From an uncultured Eubacterium sp. (lineage in GTDB: Bacteria > Bacillota > Clostridia > Lachnospirales > Lachnospiraceae): a DNA stretch of 64,000 bases. The notes under the pieces were generated by a model. It did not search any database and was not told where the DNA came from. It saw only the letters and a list, made by a program, of their open reading frames with translations. Position 1 is the stretch's first letter. Every line of letters starts with the position of its first letter. The stretch is from NCBI GenBank assembly GCA_945939115.1, contig CAMEVC010000010.1, positions 1 through 64,000 of the forward strand. Direction: 5' to 3'. Below, piece after piece: positions 26,197 through 35,300 of this stretch. The translations under genes and the position numbers were made by a program.

Positions 26197-26949
26197 ATGT
26201 TGTTTGGAAATAAAAAGAGAAAAGCAGAATATATCGTAGATGTCCACTGCCATATTATGCCTGGCGTAGATGACGGCGCAAGAGATATGGGAGAAACACT
26301 TAAGATGCTGGAGATTGCTGAATCTGAAGGCATAACACATATGATTGTAACACCTCATTATAAGAGCGGATATCACAACGCCAGTGCTGAGAAAGTAAGG
26401 ACCTTGATGGAAGATGTTATGGCAGCAGCCAAAGAGTGTGGCATTAATATGGAACTTTTTCAGGGAAATGAGATTCTGTATCATGATGAAATGTATCAGG
26501 GAATAGAAGAAGGCAGAATCAGCAGAATGAATGGAACGGATTATGTTCTTGTGGAGTACATGCCATCAGACACGTTTCAGTACATACGAAACTCACTTGA
26601 TGAAATCATAAGTGAAGGGTATCAGCCAATTGTTGCACATGTGGAGCGTTACGGCTGCATGATTGACAATATTGATAATGTCATAGAGATTAAGCGTATG
26701 GGAGCTGAGATTCAGGTCAACGCATCAAGCATTGTCGGAGATATGGGCAAAGATGCGAAGAAGTTTGTTCACAGGCTGCTAAAGGAGCAGATAGTAGACT
26801 ATGTGGGGACGGATGCGCACCGCTGTGAGGGAAGCAGGATACCGAAGATGCGGGAATGCAGTGAAATTCTCTATAAGAAGTATGATGAAGATTATGTGAA
26901 TGAGATTCTCTATATTAATGCAATGGACAGGCTGTTGCAGGACGGGTAG
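26197..26949 (+). CDS. cpsB: Capsule-type tyrosine phosphatase, PHP family (CpsB/YwqE)
   Basis: A 250-residue metal-dependent PHP-domain phosphatase. The metal-binding motif DVHCHIMPGVDDG (10-22) is diagnostic; further histidines lie in TPHYKSGYH (about 51-59), VAHVERYG and the C-terminal GTDAHR. It removes phosphate from the bacterial tyrosine kinase CpsD, controlling polysaccharide chain length and amount. It is first in the order cpsB-cpsC-cpsD, the usual Firmicutes arrangement. Confidence 0.9.
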   Translation: MLFGNKKRKAEYIVDVHCHIMPGVDDGARDMGETLKMLEIAESEGITHMIVTPHYKSGYHNASAEKVRTLMEDVMAAAKECGINMELFQGNEILYHDEMYQGIEEGRISRMNGTDYVLVEYMPSDTFQYIRNSLDEIISEGYQPIVAHVERYGCMIDNIDNVIEIKRMGAEIQVNASSIVGDMGKDAKKFVHRLLKEQIVDYVGTDAHRCEGSRIPKMRECSEILYKKYDEDYVNEILYINAMDRLLQDG

Positions 26950-27014
26950 CCATAGAATATACCGGAGAATAATGTATTATAATTCACAGATTAGCAGATA
27001 AAGGAGATAGTATA

Positions 27015-27845
27015 ATGGATAACAATAATACAGATGAGATTGAGATTAATCTCGGGGAAATATTGGGGTTATTACTTCACAGGTTATGGATAATAGTTTT
27101 ATCCGCTATTGTGTGTGGAGCAGTTGGTTTTCTGTACAGTTTCTTTCTCGTAACACCACAGTATCAGTCAACAACCAAGGTATATATCCTTAACAAGCAG
27201 AACAGTGATACTGTAACATACAGCGATGTACAGCTTTCTTCTACACTTTCTAAAGATTACGAGCAGCTTGTTACAAGCAGATATGTTATAGAGGGAGTTA
27301 TTAGTAAGCTTAACCTTGACGAGACATATGATAGTCTTGTGGGAAGAGTAACAGCTACTAATGAGAATGAGACGCGTATCATAGCAATTACGGTTACAGA
27401 TACAGAGCCTGAGCAGGCACAGAAGATTGCCAATGCGATAAGAGATCTGGCGGCACAGCATATAACACAGGTTATGGATATTGAGGCAGTTAATGTTGTA
27501 GATAATGCTAACCTTCCGGACGCACCTGTTTCACCGTCAATTCCTAAGTGGACAGTTATAGCTGCAGCAATAGGAATAATAGTATCTATAGCGGTTATTG
27601 TTATACAGCATCTGCTGGATGATTCTATCAAGAGTTCAGAGGATATTGAGAAGTATCTTGGCATGAGTACACTTGCCCTTATACCTATGAATGAGGGGCA
27701 GCAAGCTGACTCTGCAAGAAGAAGGAGGTCTTCTGGCAGGAACAGGAAAGAGAAAGTAGAGCTCGGTGCAGAGGATGAGAGGGGCAGAAGCTTTAAGTCA
27801 TCAGAGTTAAAGAATAATAATGGTATCAGACCTGATAATAGATAA
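27015..27845 (+). CDS. cpsC: Polysaccharide chain-length regulator, Wzz/CpsC type
   Basis: A 276-residue membrane protein with TM1 (about 19-41), an extracellular domain and TM2 (about 175-197), followed by a long, basic, low-complexity cytoplasmic tail (about 225-276, with ARRRRSSGR). CpsC/Wzz proteins are membrane adaptors that activate the BY-kinase encoded next. The proline-rich segment before TM2 (NLPDAPVSPSIPKW) is typical. The charged tail is longer than in many CpsC proteins. AAAGGAG precedes the ATG. Confidence 0.88.
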   Translation: MDNNNTDEIEINLGEILGLLLHRLWIIVLSAIVCGAVGFLYSFFLVTPQYQSTTKVYILNKQNSDTVTYSDVQLSSTLSKDYEQLVTSRYVIEGVISKLNLDETYDSLVGRVTATNENETRIIAITVTDTEPEQAQKIANAIRDLAAQHITQVMDIEAVNVVDNANLPDAPVSPSIPKWTVIAAAIGIIVSIAVIVIQHLLDDSIKSSEDIEKYLGMSTLALIPMNEGQQADSARRRRSSGRNRKEKVELGAEDERGRSFKSSELKNNNGIRPDNR

Positions 27846-27911
27846 AGTAATTAATTGTGTGAGTGCCGGTAACAATATAGTTAAAGGTATAGAGTTTATG
27901 GAGGACTAAGG

Positions 27912-28616
27912 ATGCAGGAGTTTTCAGTAAAAGCCAGTGATCTTGATTTCAGAACCAGGGAAGCATATAAGATGTTAAGAACTAATATCGAGTTTTCCGG
28001 GGATAATAATAAAGTAATATTCATAACAAGCAGTACTCCAAGTGAGGGAAAGAGTACAGTTTCATTCGAGCTAGCAACATCATTTGCGCAGAATGGGATG
28101 AAGACTCTTCTTATAGATGCTGATACAAGAAAGTCAGTTATGAAGAACAGAGGAAGAAAGGGTAAGATAAAGTATGGACTTACACATTATCTGTCAGGCA
28201 AGAATGAACTTAAGGATGTTATATGTGTCAGTGATGTGCCTAATTTCTGTATGATATTTGCAGGTCCGGTTCCGCCTAACCCAAGTGAGCTTGTTGGTAA
28301 CAGCAGATTCGAGAAGATGATTGAGGATTCAAGAGACACATTTGACATGATAATTATAGATACACCACCTATTGGAAGCGTTATTGATGCAGCAGTAATT
28401 TCCAAGTTCTGTGATGGTGGAATTCTTGTTATTGGTGCAGGTGATATCAGCTACAAGTTTGCCAAGAAGTCTAAGGAGCAGCTTGAGATGACGGGATGTA
28501 AGCTGCTTGGATGTGTACTTAACAAGGTGGATATGGCAGGCAATTCATACTATGGCAAGTACTATGGCAAATATTATGGCAAATATTATGGTAAGTACTA
28601 TGGTCATGATGAATAA
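27912..28616 (+). CDS. cpsD: Capsule-type tyrosine kinase (BY-kinase, CpsD)
   Basis: A 234-residue BY-kinase. Walker A is SEGKST (about 43-48) in TSSTPSEGKSTVS, Walker A-prime LLIDADTRKS (about 66-75) and Walker B IIIDTPPIG (about 142-150). The C-terminal autophosphorylation cluster is a regular repeat of YYGK units: five YYG blocks, ten tyrosines, ending in HDE. It phosphorylates itself and is reset by CpsB. A terminator follows directly, so cpsBCD form one transcription unit apart from the next gene. Confidence 0.92.
   Translation: MQEFSVKASDLDFRTREAYKMLRTNIEFSGDNNKVIFITSSTPSEGKSTVSFELATSFAQNGMKTLLIDADTRKSVMKNRGRKGKIKYGLTHYLSGKNELKDVICVSDVPNFCMIFAGPVPPNPSELVGNSRFEKMIEDSRDTFDMIIIDTPPIGSVIDAAVISKFCDGGILVIGAGDISYKFAKKSKEQLEMTGCKLLGCVLNKVDMAGNSYYGKYYGKYYGKYYGKYYGHDE
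28548..28607 (+). repeat. 12-base tandem repeat encoding the YYGK tail of CpsD
   Basis: Five near-identical 12-base units (TACTATGGCAAG and synonymous variants) encode the tyrosine cluster. Such a repeat can change copy number by slippage and so vary the number of phosphorylatable tyrosines. Confidence 0.75.
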
Positions 28617-28628
28617 TAATGTATAAAA

Positions 28629-28700
28629 CGCAGAGCTGTGAATTTATTTCCTGTGTCTTAAGTGACAGAAGAGGTTTTTGCAGCTCTGTTTTTTTTCTAA
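28629..28700 (+). terminator. Terminator after cpsD
   Basis: CAGAGCTG and CAGCTCTG form the outer stem around a shorter inner hairpin (CTGT ... ACAG), followed by eight T residues. The long enclosed loop (about 45 bases) is unusual for a plain terminator, so an attenuator role is possible. Confidence 0.7.
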
Positions 28701-28719
28701 CTTTTTAGTCCTAAATGTA

Positions 28720-28748
28720 TTGATATTTTTGGGATAGAAATATATAAT
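28720..28748 (+). promoter_or_regulatory. Predicted promoter of the sugar transferase gene
   Basis: TTGATA, 17-base spacer and TATAAT, placed directly after the cpsD terminator and about 50 bases before the start codon at 28796. Confidence 0.65.
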
Positions 28749-28795
28749 ATTTTGCAGGGCTTTTTTATAGTATATTACGGAGAAGTAAGAAACAT

Positions 28796-30223
28796 ATGAT
28801 TAATGTTAACAGGACTAAGGAGAGCATTCAGAATGTTTTGATATTTGTGACGGATGCTATTGCAATATTGATAGCGTATTATCTGGCTGGTTTGTTCTGG
28901 GTTGGATGGCATCGCGGACAGGGAGTTAAGGCGGCACTTTATATTCTCAATAATAATTTTATTACCATAATTGTGGCAGTACTTATCACGGCTCTGTTTT
29001 GCAGCGTTAAAGGGGATGTGCTAAATCGTGGTAAATTCGAGGAACTGGCGTCAGTAGTTAAGAAAAGTTTAATTGCTTCGGCTGTTATTGCTGTATTTGA
29101 ACTTCTGAGCAAGGCTGTAAATGGAGTGCCAAGAAGTATATATGTCATTACATTTGCATTAGGAACGGTTCTTATGTTCTTTATGCGTCTGCTGGTTAAG
29201 GTGTATATGAAACATCGTAGCGGAGGGAAAAGAGCAAATAGTGTGCTTGTTGTCACTTTGAAGGAAAGAGCGGAAGATACGATGGCAAATGTGGTTGCCA
29301 AAAGTGACTGGATGAGGCGTCTTGATGGAATTGTTATTCTGGATGAGGATATGACAGGACAGAAGATTGATAATATACCGGTTGTCGCCAATGTTCATAC
29401 AATGATGAGATTTATCAAGAATGAGATTGTTGATGAAGTATATATAGATGCTGACTATAGGACTCGTGAGAGTATGAAGCCTATGGTTATGGAACTCGAG
29501 GATATGGGAGTAACTGTTAATCTGAAACTGGAGATTCTTGACAGCTACAAGGATTTTGACAGTAAGTTAGGATATATAGGCAGCGTTCCTGTTATTACAT
29601 TTGCGAACAGAATGTACGACTGGAAGGACTTATTTGTGAAGAGGTGCATCGATATTGTCGGCGCGTTGGTTGGATTGGTAATAATGGGAATTGCCATGAT
29701 TTTCGTCGGCCCGGCAATTAAGATTGAGTCTAAAGGACCGTTGTTCTTTAAACAGCAGAGAGTTGGTAAGAATGGGCGTTACTTCTCAATATATAAGTTC
29801 CGCTCCATGTATATTGATGCGGAAGAACGCAAGAAAGACCTCATGGCTCAGAATGAGATGAGCGGATTGATGTTTAAGATGAAGGATGACCCGCGTATCA
29901 CCAAGGTGGGTAAGTTTATCCGAAAGACAAGTATCGATGAGCTGCCTCAGTTTATTAATGTGCTTTTAGGAGATATGAGTCTTGTGGGAACCAGACCTCC
30001 AACGGTAGGTGAATTCAAGCAATATGAGGGTCACCACAAAAGACGTCTCTCCATGAAGCCAGGCATCACAGGAATGTGGCAGGCATATGGACGAAAGACT
30101 GTCAGTGATTTTGAAGATATTGTAAAGATGGATCTTGATTATATTGATAACTGGAGTATTATGCTGGATATTAAGATTCTGTTCAAGACAGTGCAGTCGG
30201 TATTTACAACCGGTGGACAGTAG
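28796..30223 (+). CDS. Exopolysaccharide-initiating sugar phosphotransferase
   Basis: A 475-residue polyisoprenyl-phosphate hexose-1-phosphate transferase (WbaP/WcaJ/CpsE type). The N-terminal half has about four transmembrane segments and a CoA-binding-like domain; from about 285 a further membrane helix leads into the catalytic domain with KFRSMYIDAE (about 340-349), TSIDELPQFINVLLGDMS (about 380-397) and GTRPP. It transfers the first sugar phosphate to undecaprenyl phosphate. No glycosyltransferase, flippase or polymerase genes follow in the window, so the rest of the pathway must be elsewhere or lost. Confidence 0.92.
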   Translation: MINVNRTKESIQNVLIFVTDAIAILIAYYLAGLFWVGWHRGQGVKAALYILNNNFITIIVAVLITALFCSVKGDVLNRGKFEELASVVKKSLIASAVIAVFELLSKAVNGVPRSIYVITFALGTVLMFFMRLLVKVYMKHRSGGKRANSVLVVTLKERAEDTMANVVAKSDWMRRLDGIVILDEDMTGQKIDNIPVVANVHTMMRFIKNEIVDEVYIDADYRTRESMKPMVMELEDMGVTVNLKLEILDSYKDFDSKLGYIGSVPVITFANRMYDWKDLFVKRCIDIVGALVGLVIMGIAMIFVGPAIKIESKGPLFFKQQRVGKNGRYFSIYKFRSMYIDAEERKKDLMAQNEMSGLMFKMKDDPRITKVGKFIRKTSIDELPQFINVLLGDMSLVGTRPPTVGEFKQYEGHHKRRLSMKPGITGMWQAYGRKTVSDFEDIVKMDLDYIDNWSIMLDIKILFKTVQSVFTTGGQ

Positions 30224-30287
30224 TAGGATGGCATTCATTGAATAGTACATATTGATTTATGAAATTAAAGGGCAGGAATTCCCTGCG

Positions 30288-30326
30288 ATACCAAAAAGGC
30301 AGAGCGAGGCTCTGCCTTTTTGGTAT
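30288..30326. terminator. Bidirectional terminator with perfect 18-bp stem
   Basis: ATACCAAAAAGGCAGAGC (30288-30305), a 3-base loop and the exact complement (30309-30326). A and T tracts make it function in both directions, ending the sugar transferase transcript and the convergent small Rpn-type gene, whose stop codon touches it. Confidence 0.9.
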
Positions 30327-30610
30327 TAGTTATTCATTATAGTTTCCTTTATTGTCTCTGCATCATACTCTGGAGCCGCCGCGACAACCGCATCATATAT
30401 ATGTCTGATGTCATCTGGCTCAAGTTCCAATTCCTCTGATATCCGGTCAAGAGATTTTGCTTTCTTAACCTTGGGTATAATCAGGGAGATGAGCATGATA
30501 TCCTTTCCTTGAGAGATACCTTGAGAAATTCCCTGAGCGAGGCCATCTTCGTAGCCTTCTTCTCTGTTCACACGGATAACGCCTTCTTCATCATAATCAT
30601 ATATGCTCAC
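30326..30610 (-). CDS. Truncated Rpn/PD-(D/E)XK transposase-family C-terminal fragment
   Basis: A 94-residue product that looks like only the C-terminal part of an Rpn-family (recombination-promoting nuclease, putative transposase) protein: the Gly/Gln-rich EDGLAQGISQGISQGKD linker (about 21-37) followed by a short helical domain. The nuclease domain is missing. It begins with GTG and has GGAGG at a suitable distance, so it may still be translated. Probably a decaying gene; a regulatory remnant is possible but unproven. No function is assigned. Confidence 0.55.
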   Translation of the reverse strand: MSIYDYDEEGVIRVNREEGYEDGLAQGISQGISQGKDIMLISLIIPKVKKAKSLDRISEELELEPDDIRHIYDAVVAAAPEYDAETIKETIMNN

Positions 30611-30952
30611 TTCTATGACCTCCTCCCTGTGTTCTGTAAAGAAATCTGCCAGTTACATTATTACTCATAAATATACTTCTCTTGTGGGGCAGGATAATAA
30701 TCTGAGAAATTCATCATAAGTATAGTTCTTAATTAATTCTAACATTATAGTGAAAACAAAACAAGTTATAGCATATATATCAATTAAAAGTATATTTTTG
30801 ATTTATTTATAAAATATATATTGCACAGATATAAGAATTGTGATAGTATACTATATATCGCAGATATATCATTTCTGCAACAGCAAAAGTCTGGCAAGTA
30901 ATACATTTCGCCACCTTTATCCAATGATAATAATGCAATAAGAGGAGGTTTT
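30611..30952. other. AT-rich intergenic region between divergent Rpn-type genes
   Basis: These 342 bases hold the ribosome-binding site of the minus-strand fragment at the left edge, a possible plus-strand promoter (TTGCAC-17-TAGTAT at 30821-30849) and the AGAGGAGG ribosome-binding site of the next gene. Nothing else was recognised. Confidence 0.4.
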
Positions 30953-31810
30953 ATGGGGGATTTTGCACCTATTTCTAATGCACACGGAGTTATAGATTAT
31001 GGTATGACTAATGATTATATGTTCCGTGCAATTCTACAAAAAAGCAGAAAGACACTTGTGGGTCTTGTAAGTGCCATGCTGCATCTCAATCCTGAGGAGA
31101 TTAAGGATATAAGGATAACTAATCCGATAGTTCTGGGGGAGAATATTGATGCGAAAGCATTTGTACTGGATGTAAATATTATCCTGAATAACAACATAAT
31201 ACTTAATCTTGAAATGCAGGTGAACAACCTTCACAACTGGGAGGAGAGGTCACTGTGTTATCTGTGCAGGAGCTTTGACCAGCTTAATAAGGGTGAGCCA
31301 TACGATAGCGTGAAGCCGGTTATACATATAGGATTTCTGGATTACACGCTATTTCCGGATGCTCCGGAATTCTATGCGAGGTATAGTTTACTTAATCAGA
31401 AAACATATCGCCGATATAGTGACAAAATAGCTGTGGGTGTGTTAGACTTAACTCGAACAGATCTTGCAACCAAGGAAGACAGAGCATATGGAATAGACAC
31501 ATGGGCTAAGGTCTTTCTGGCAAAGACATGGGAGGAATTGCGTATGGCTGTTGAGAGTAATGATTATATGAAGGATGCGGCGCAGACATTATATGAACTG
31601 AACAGTGACGAACTAATACGCCAGCAGTGTGAGGCACGAAGAAGAGCGGAGATAGAAGAGAAACGTATGAATGATAAGCTTGAGCAGTTGGCGGAGCTTA
31701 TGGAGGAGAAAGAAAAGTGGGAGCATGAGAAAGCTACTCTGATGGCTGATAATGCCATTCTTATTTCTAAAGTAGAAGAGTTACAGAAACAGTTGGAACA
31801 GAACCAGTAA
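30953..31810 (+). CDS. Rpn-family recombination-promoting nuclease/putative transposase
   Basis: A 285-residue member of the Rpn (PD-(D/E)XK nuclease, YhgA-like) family. The N-terminal TNDYMFRAILQK motif (about 23-34), the nuclease core with the Asp of FVLDVNI (about 70-76) and the E-x-Q of LNLEMQV (about 85-91) are visible. The last about 70 residues are a Glu/Lys-rich coiled coil. Family members cleave DNA and promote RecA-independent recombination in E. coli; many are cryptic. This copy appears complete, unlike the other two in the window. Confidence 0.85.
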   Translation: MGDFAPISNAHGVIDYGMTNDYMFRAILQKSRKTLVGLVSAMLHLNPEEIKDIRITNPIVLGENIDAKAFVLDVNIILNNNIILNLEMQVNNLHNWEERSLCYLCRSFDQLNKGEPYDSVKPVIHIGFLDYTLFPDAPEFYARYSLLNQKTYRRYSDKIAVGVLDLTRTDLATKEDRAYGIDTWAKVFLAKTWEELRMAVESNDYMKDAAQTLYELNSDELIRQQCEARRRAEIEEKRMNDKLEQLAELMEEKEKWEHEKATLMADNAILISKVEELQKQLEQNQ

Positions 31811-32036
31811 GAACAAATAGCAAAAGAATGATTTTTTATATGAATTAGTTAAAGGCAGGGTTGTTAATGATGCTACCGAGTCTATGAGACAGGGATATAT
31901 CATTTGCGGGCTCTGCCTTTTGCAGTTAAATCAAGGTGATGCTGAAGCAGAAGACGAAGAAGACGATATTCTTTGTTCTGAAATTAATATTGAGCAGGGG
32001 TAGATGCTTATGATAAATGTTCCTTTGATATTCTGA

Positions 32037-32092
32037 AAGGTGTATGGTGTACTACACTTTTATAAAGTGTACTATGTCATACACCTTTTTTG
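32037..32092 (+). terminator. Long hairpin terminator
   Basis: AAGGTGTATG and CATACACCTT form the outer stem around an inner arm (ACTACACTT / AAGTGTACT), followed by a run of T residues. It separates the Rpn region from the lyase gene. Confidence 0.75.
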
Positions 32093-32228
32093 ACTAAAAA
32101 CATTATTAATGAATCAATTGATATGTTGCCTAGGCATAATACACGAAAGACAATCAAAATCTTGGCAAAGTTGCACAAAAAGAGTTAAAAATATAGAAAA
32201 AATGCATTAAAAATAACCATTATGCTTA

Positions 32229-32257
32229 TTGACGGAAAACAATCCTTGGGTTAAAAT
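32229..32257 (+). promoter_or_regulatory. Predicted promoter of the first pectate lyase gene
   Basis: TTGACG, 17-base spacer, TAAAAT. The leader to the ATG at 32376 is about 110 bases. Confidence 0.55.
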
Positions 32258-32375
32258 GATATTAACTTTTGGTATGGTAGATATATTGTAGTGCAATGTG
32301 TCGAAAAGAGTGGATTTGAGGCTGTTATCAAGGAAATTCTTAACCGTACCGGATAATATTAATAAGGAGGATTTT

Positions 32376-35300
32376 ATGAAAAAGGGTAAAAAGATTTTAG
32401 CCGCTTTTTTGGCAGCGTTGATGGTTGTCGGAATCATGCCATTCACTATGTTTAGTGGACTGTTTTCTAGCAAAGCTAATGCTGCAGAAGACAATGTTAT
32501 TACATTTGATGCTTCTGTAGAATTAGCAAATCTTGATAAATCTGCAACTATTGCAGAAGGAACAAAGTATGCTGATGGCTTCTTTACAACAGTAGGAAGC
32601 ACAAAGAGAGCGAATATGGATGTCTATGCTATTGACATAGGAAAGAAGGCAGAAAATGGTATATCATTTGTTGTTCCAGAAGGATATGCAGCATCAGTAA
32701 CAATAACAGCAAGAGGAGCAGGAAGTGGAAAGCCAGGTGGAGTTACACTTAATAGTGTATCTAAAGCGTTTGATGCGTCAACACCAGAGGAGCAGAGTTG
32801 GAAAGATTTATCAGCTGGTAGTTATACAATTACAGCTGATGCTACAAACGGTGGAACAAGAATTACTAAGATTGTTGTTAAGCTTACTAAAGTGGTTGTA
32901 CTTGAAGATAAAACTGCAACATTTGATGCCTCTGTAGAATTAGCAAATCTTGATAAATCTGCAACTATTGCAGAAGGAACAAAGTATGCTGATGGCTTCT
33001 TTACAACAGTAGGAAGCACAAAGAGAGCGAATATGGATGTCTATGCTATTGACATAGGAAAGAAGGCAGAAAATGGTATATCATTTGTTGTTCCAGAAGG
33101 ATATGCAGCATCAGTAACAATAACAGCAAGAGGAGCAGGAAGTGGAAAGCCAGGTGGAGTTACACTTAATAGTGTATCTAAAGCGTTTGATGCGTCAACA
33201 CCAGAGGAGCAGAGTTGGAAAGATTTATCAGCTGGTAGTTATACAATTACAGCTGATGCTACAAACGGTGGAACAAGAATTACTAAGATAGTCGTTAAGA
33301 TGACAGCAGCTGGCTCTACTACAGTAAGAAAAGACTGGGCAGAAGTTTCAAATCCTGCTATAACTAATATTAAACAGGAAAATGGGAAAGTTATAGTAGA
33401 GTTTAATGCAGTAGTTGGAGATGATGGTGCTGATAAAGTTACTGTTACAATGACAGATGTAGCGGGCAATCAAACAATAAAGAGTAGTGCAAAAGAAGGA
33501 GTTAGTGCATCTGTAGAATTCTCTCCATCTGCTTCAGGAAAGTATACATTTGCAATATCAGCATCAAGAGAAAATGAGACAGATAAGGCCGGTAATACAG
33601 CAGAGTTCGATTTTGAACTCCCACTTTCAGCACCATCAATCAATAGTGCAACAAGCATGGGTGATGGCAAAGTAAGTATTGTATGGCAGTCAGTTAAGGA
33701 AGCAACATCATACAATGTTTATGTAGATGGTAAGAATGTTGGCTCAACAAAGGATACTTCATATGAGGTTTCTGGTTTAACAGTTGGCACTAAGTATGAA
33801 TTTGCAGTGGAAGCTGTCAGAGAGACACCGGCAGCAACATCTGAACAGTCAAAGATTTCTGCGACAGCAACAGCTGATGCTAAGCAGGTATGGGGGTATA
33901 TCGTATATGGCAATGGTGCCAACGAATCTAACTCAGCATATGAAGGAAGTGTTAACGAAACTGGTTCGGTTACATTAACATCTGGTAAACTTACAGATGG
34001 TAAGTTCACAGGAAGCGGTAATAATGGTAAGTTAGTTCCAGCATCTTTTGATGGACTTAACTTCTACTATACATCAGTTCCAACATCTCTTAATTTTACA
34101 TTAAGAGCTAAGGTTACAGTTGATCAGTGGTGGTTATCTAATGGTCAGGAAGGCTTTGGTCTTATGGCTGCAGATAAGCTTGGTGGTTCCGGATGGAACA
34201 ATTCATACATGGCAGTTGTTTCAAAGTCAGAGTACTATTGGAATGAAGAAGAAGGTAAAGTAACAAACGATACAACAGCACTTAAGGTTTCTCAGAAGAT
34301 TGGTATCGCTTCACAGGAAAAGAAGGGCCTTAATAAGGACAACATTGGTGCAATTGAGAATAACGATACAGAGACAACTAAGCAGTTTATTAGTACAATG
34401 TATCCTCTTGAGCAGAGATATGCAGCTAATGTAAATCTTATTGGTAATGCAACAAAAGATGTTGCAGATACTATAGAGAATCCAATTACAGAGATGTACC
34501 TTACTATTCAGAAGAATAACACAGGTTACTTTGTAACATATGAATCTGTTGATGGTTCATATTCAACAACTAAGAAATATTATGACACAGATATATTATC
34601 ACAGCTTGATTCTGATAATGTATATGTAGGTTTCTTTACTTCAAGATATGCACAGGCTACATTCTCAGATGTAACATTTAGTACAATTAATCCAGCTGAC
34701 GATGCACCGGCAGAAGAGAAGCCAATTGAAGAGTTAGTAACTAATGCAGCATTTAATTCTAAGACTGCAACTGGTACTAGCGAGTATGAGTTTAGATTCA
34801 CAGCTAATTGTGATGGTGTTCTTTCTATTAAAGATGCAGATGGTAATGATGTTGCTACAGATGTAGCAGTAGCGGCTAATACAGTAGTTAAGCCAGCTAC
34901 AATAACTCTTACACCTGGTAAGAATAAGTTTACATATGTATTTACACCAAATGCAGATTATATTCCTGAAAAGGATATGGTTATGTCATCATATGAGCCT
35001 ATTGAGGGTACATTTACAGTAACATACAGAACATATGGTGTAGAGAATCAGTCTCTTTATGTAGCGCCTGATAAGTATGGTGTTGGTACTAAAGAAGATC
35101 CAATGAGCATTTATGATGCCGTTAAGTATGTACAGCCAGGGCAGACTATTGTTGTTATGGAAGGTACATATTATCTTGATAAGACTGTTAAGGTTGAGAG
35201 AGGTGTAGATGGTACAGCTGAAAAGCCAATTCAGATGGTAGCTGATCCGGAAGCTTCTTCTAGACCTGTATTTGACTTCCAGGGAATCTGTGCAGGTATG

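Larger units (their letters stand above)
31811..32375. other. Gene-poor region upstream of the first pectate lyase
   Basis: These 565 bases contain a possible long-range stem (AAAGGCAG near 31850 with CTGCCTTT near 31914), a short acidic coding-like remnant ending near 32002 (frame reading EDEEDD...EINIEQG then stop) without a ribosome-binding site, a strong hairpin terminator at 32037 and a promoter at 32229. A GTTGCACAA half-site is at 32170-32178, also found upstream of the second lyase. Confidence 0.45.

Noticed and set aside
28629..28700. Riboswitch between cpsD and the sugar transferase
   Set aside because: No conserved aptamer sequence is visible, and a separate promoter lies after the hairpin; a terminator explains it.
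31920..32005. Short coding-like stretches before the first lyase
   Set aside because: Both frames are very short, without ribosome-binding sites or recognisable family; treated as remnant or noise.
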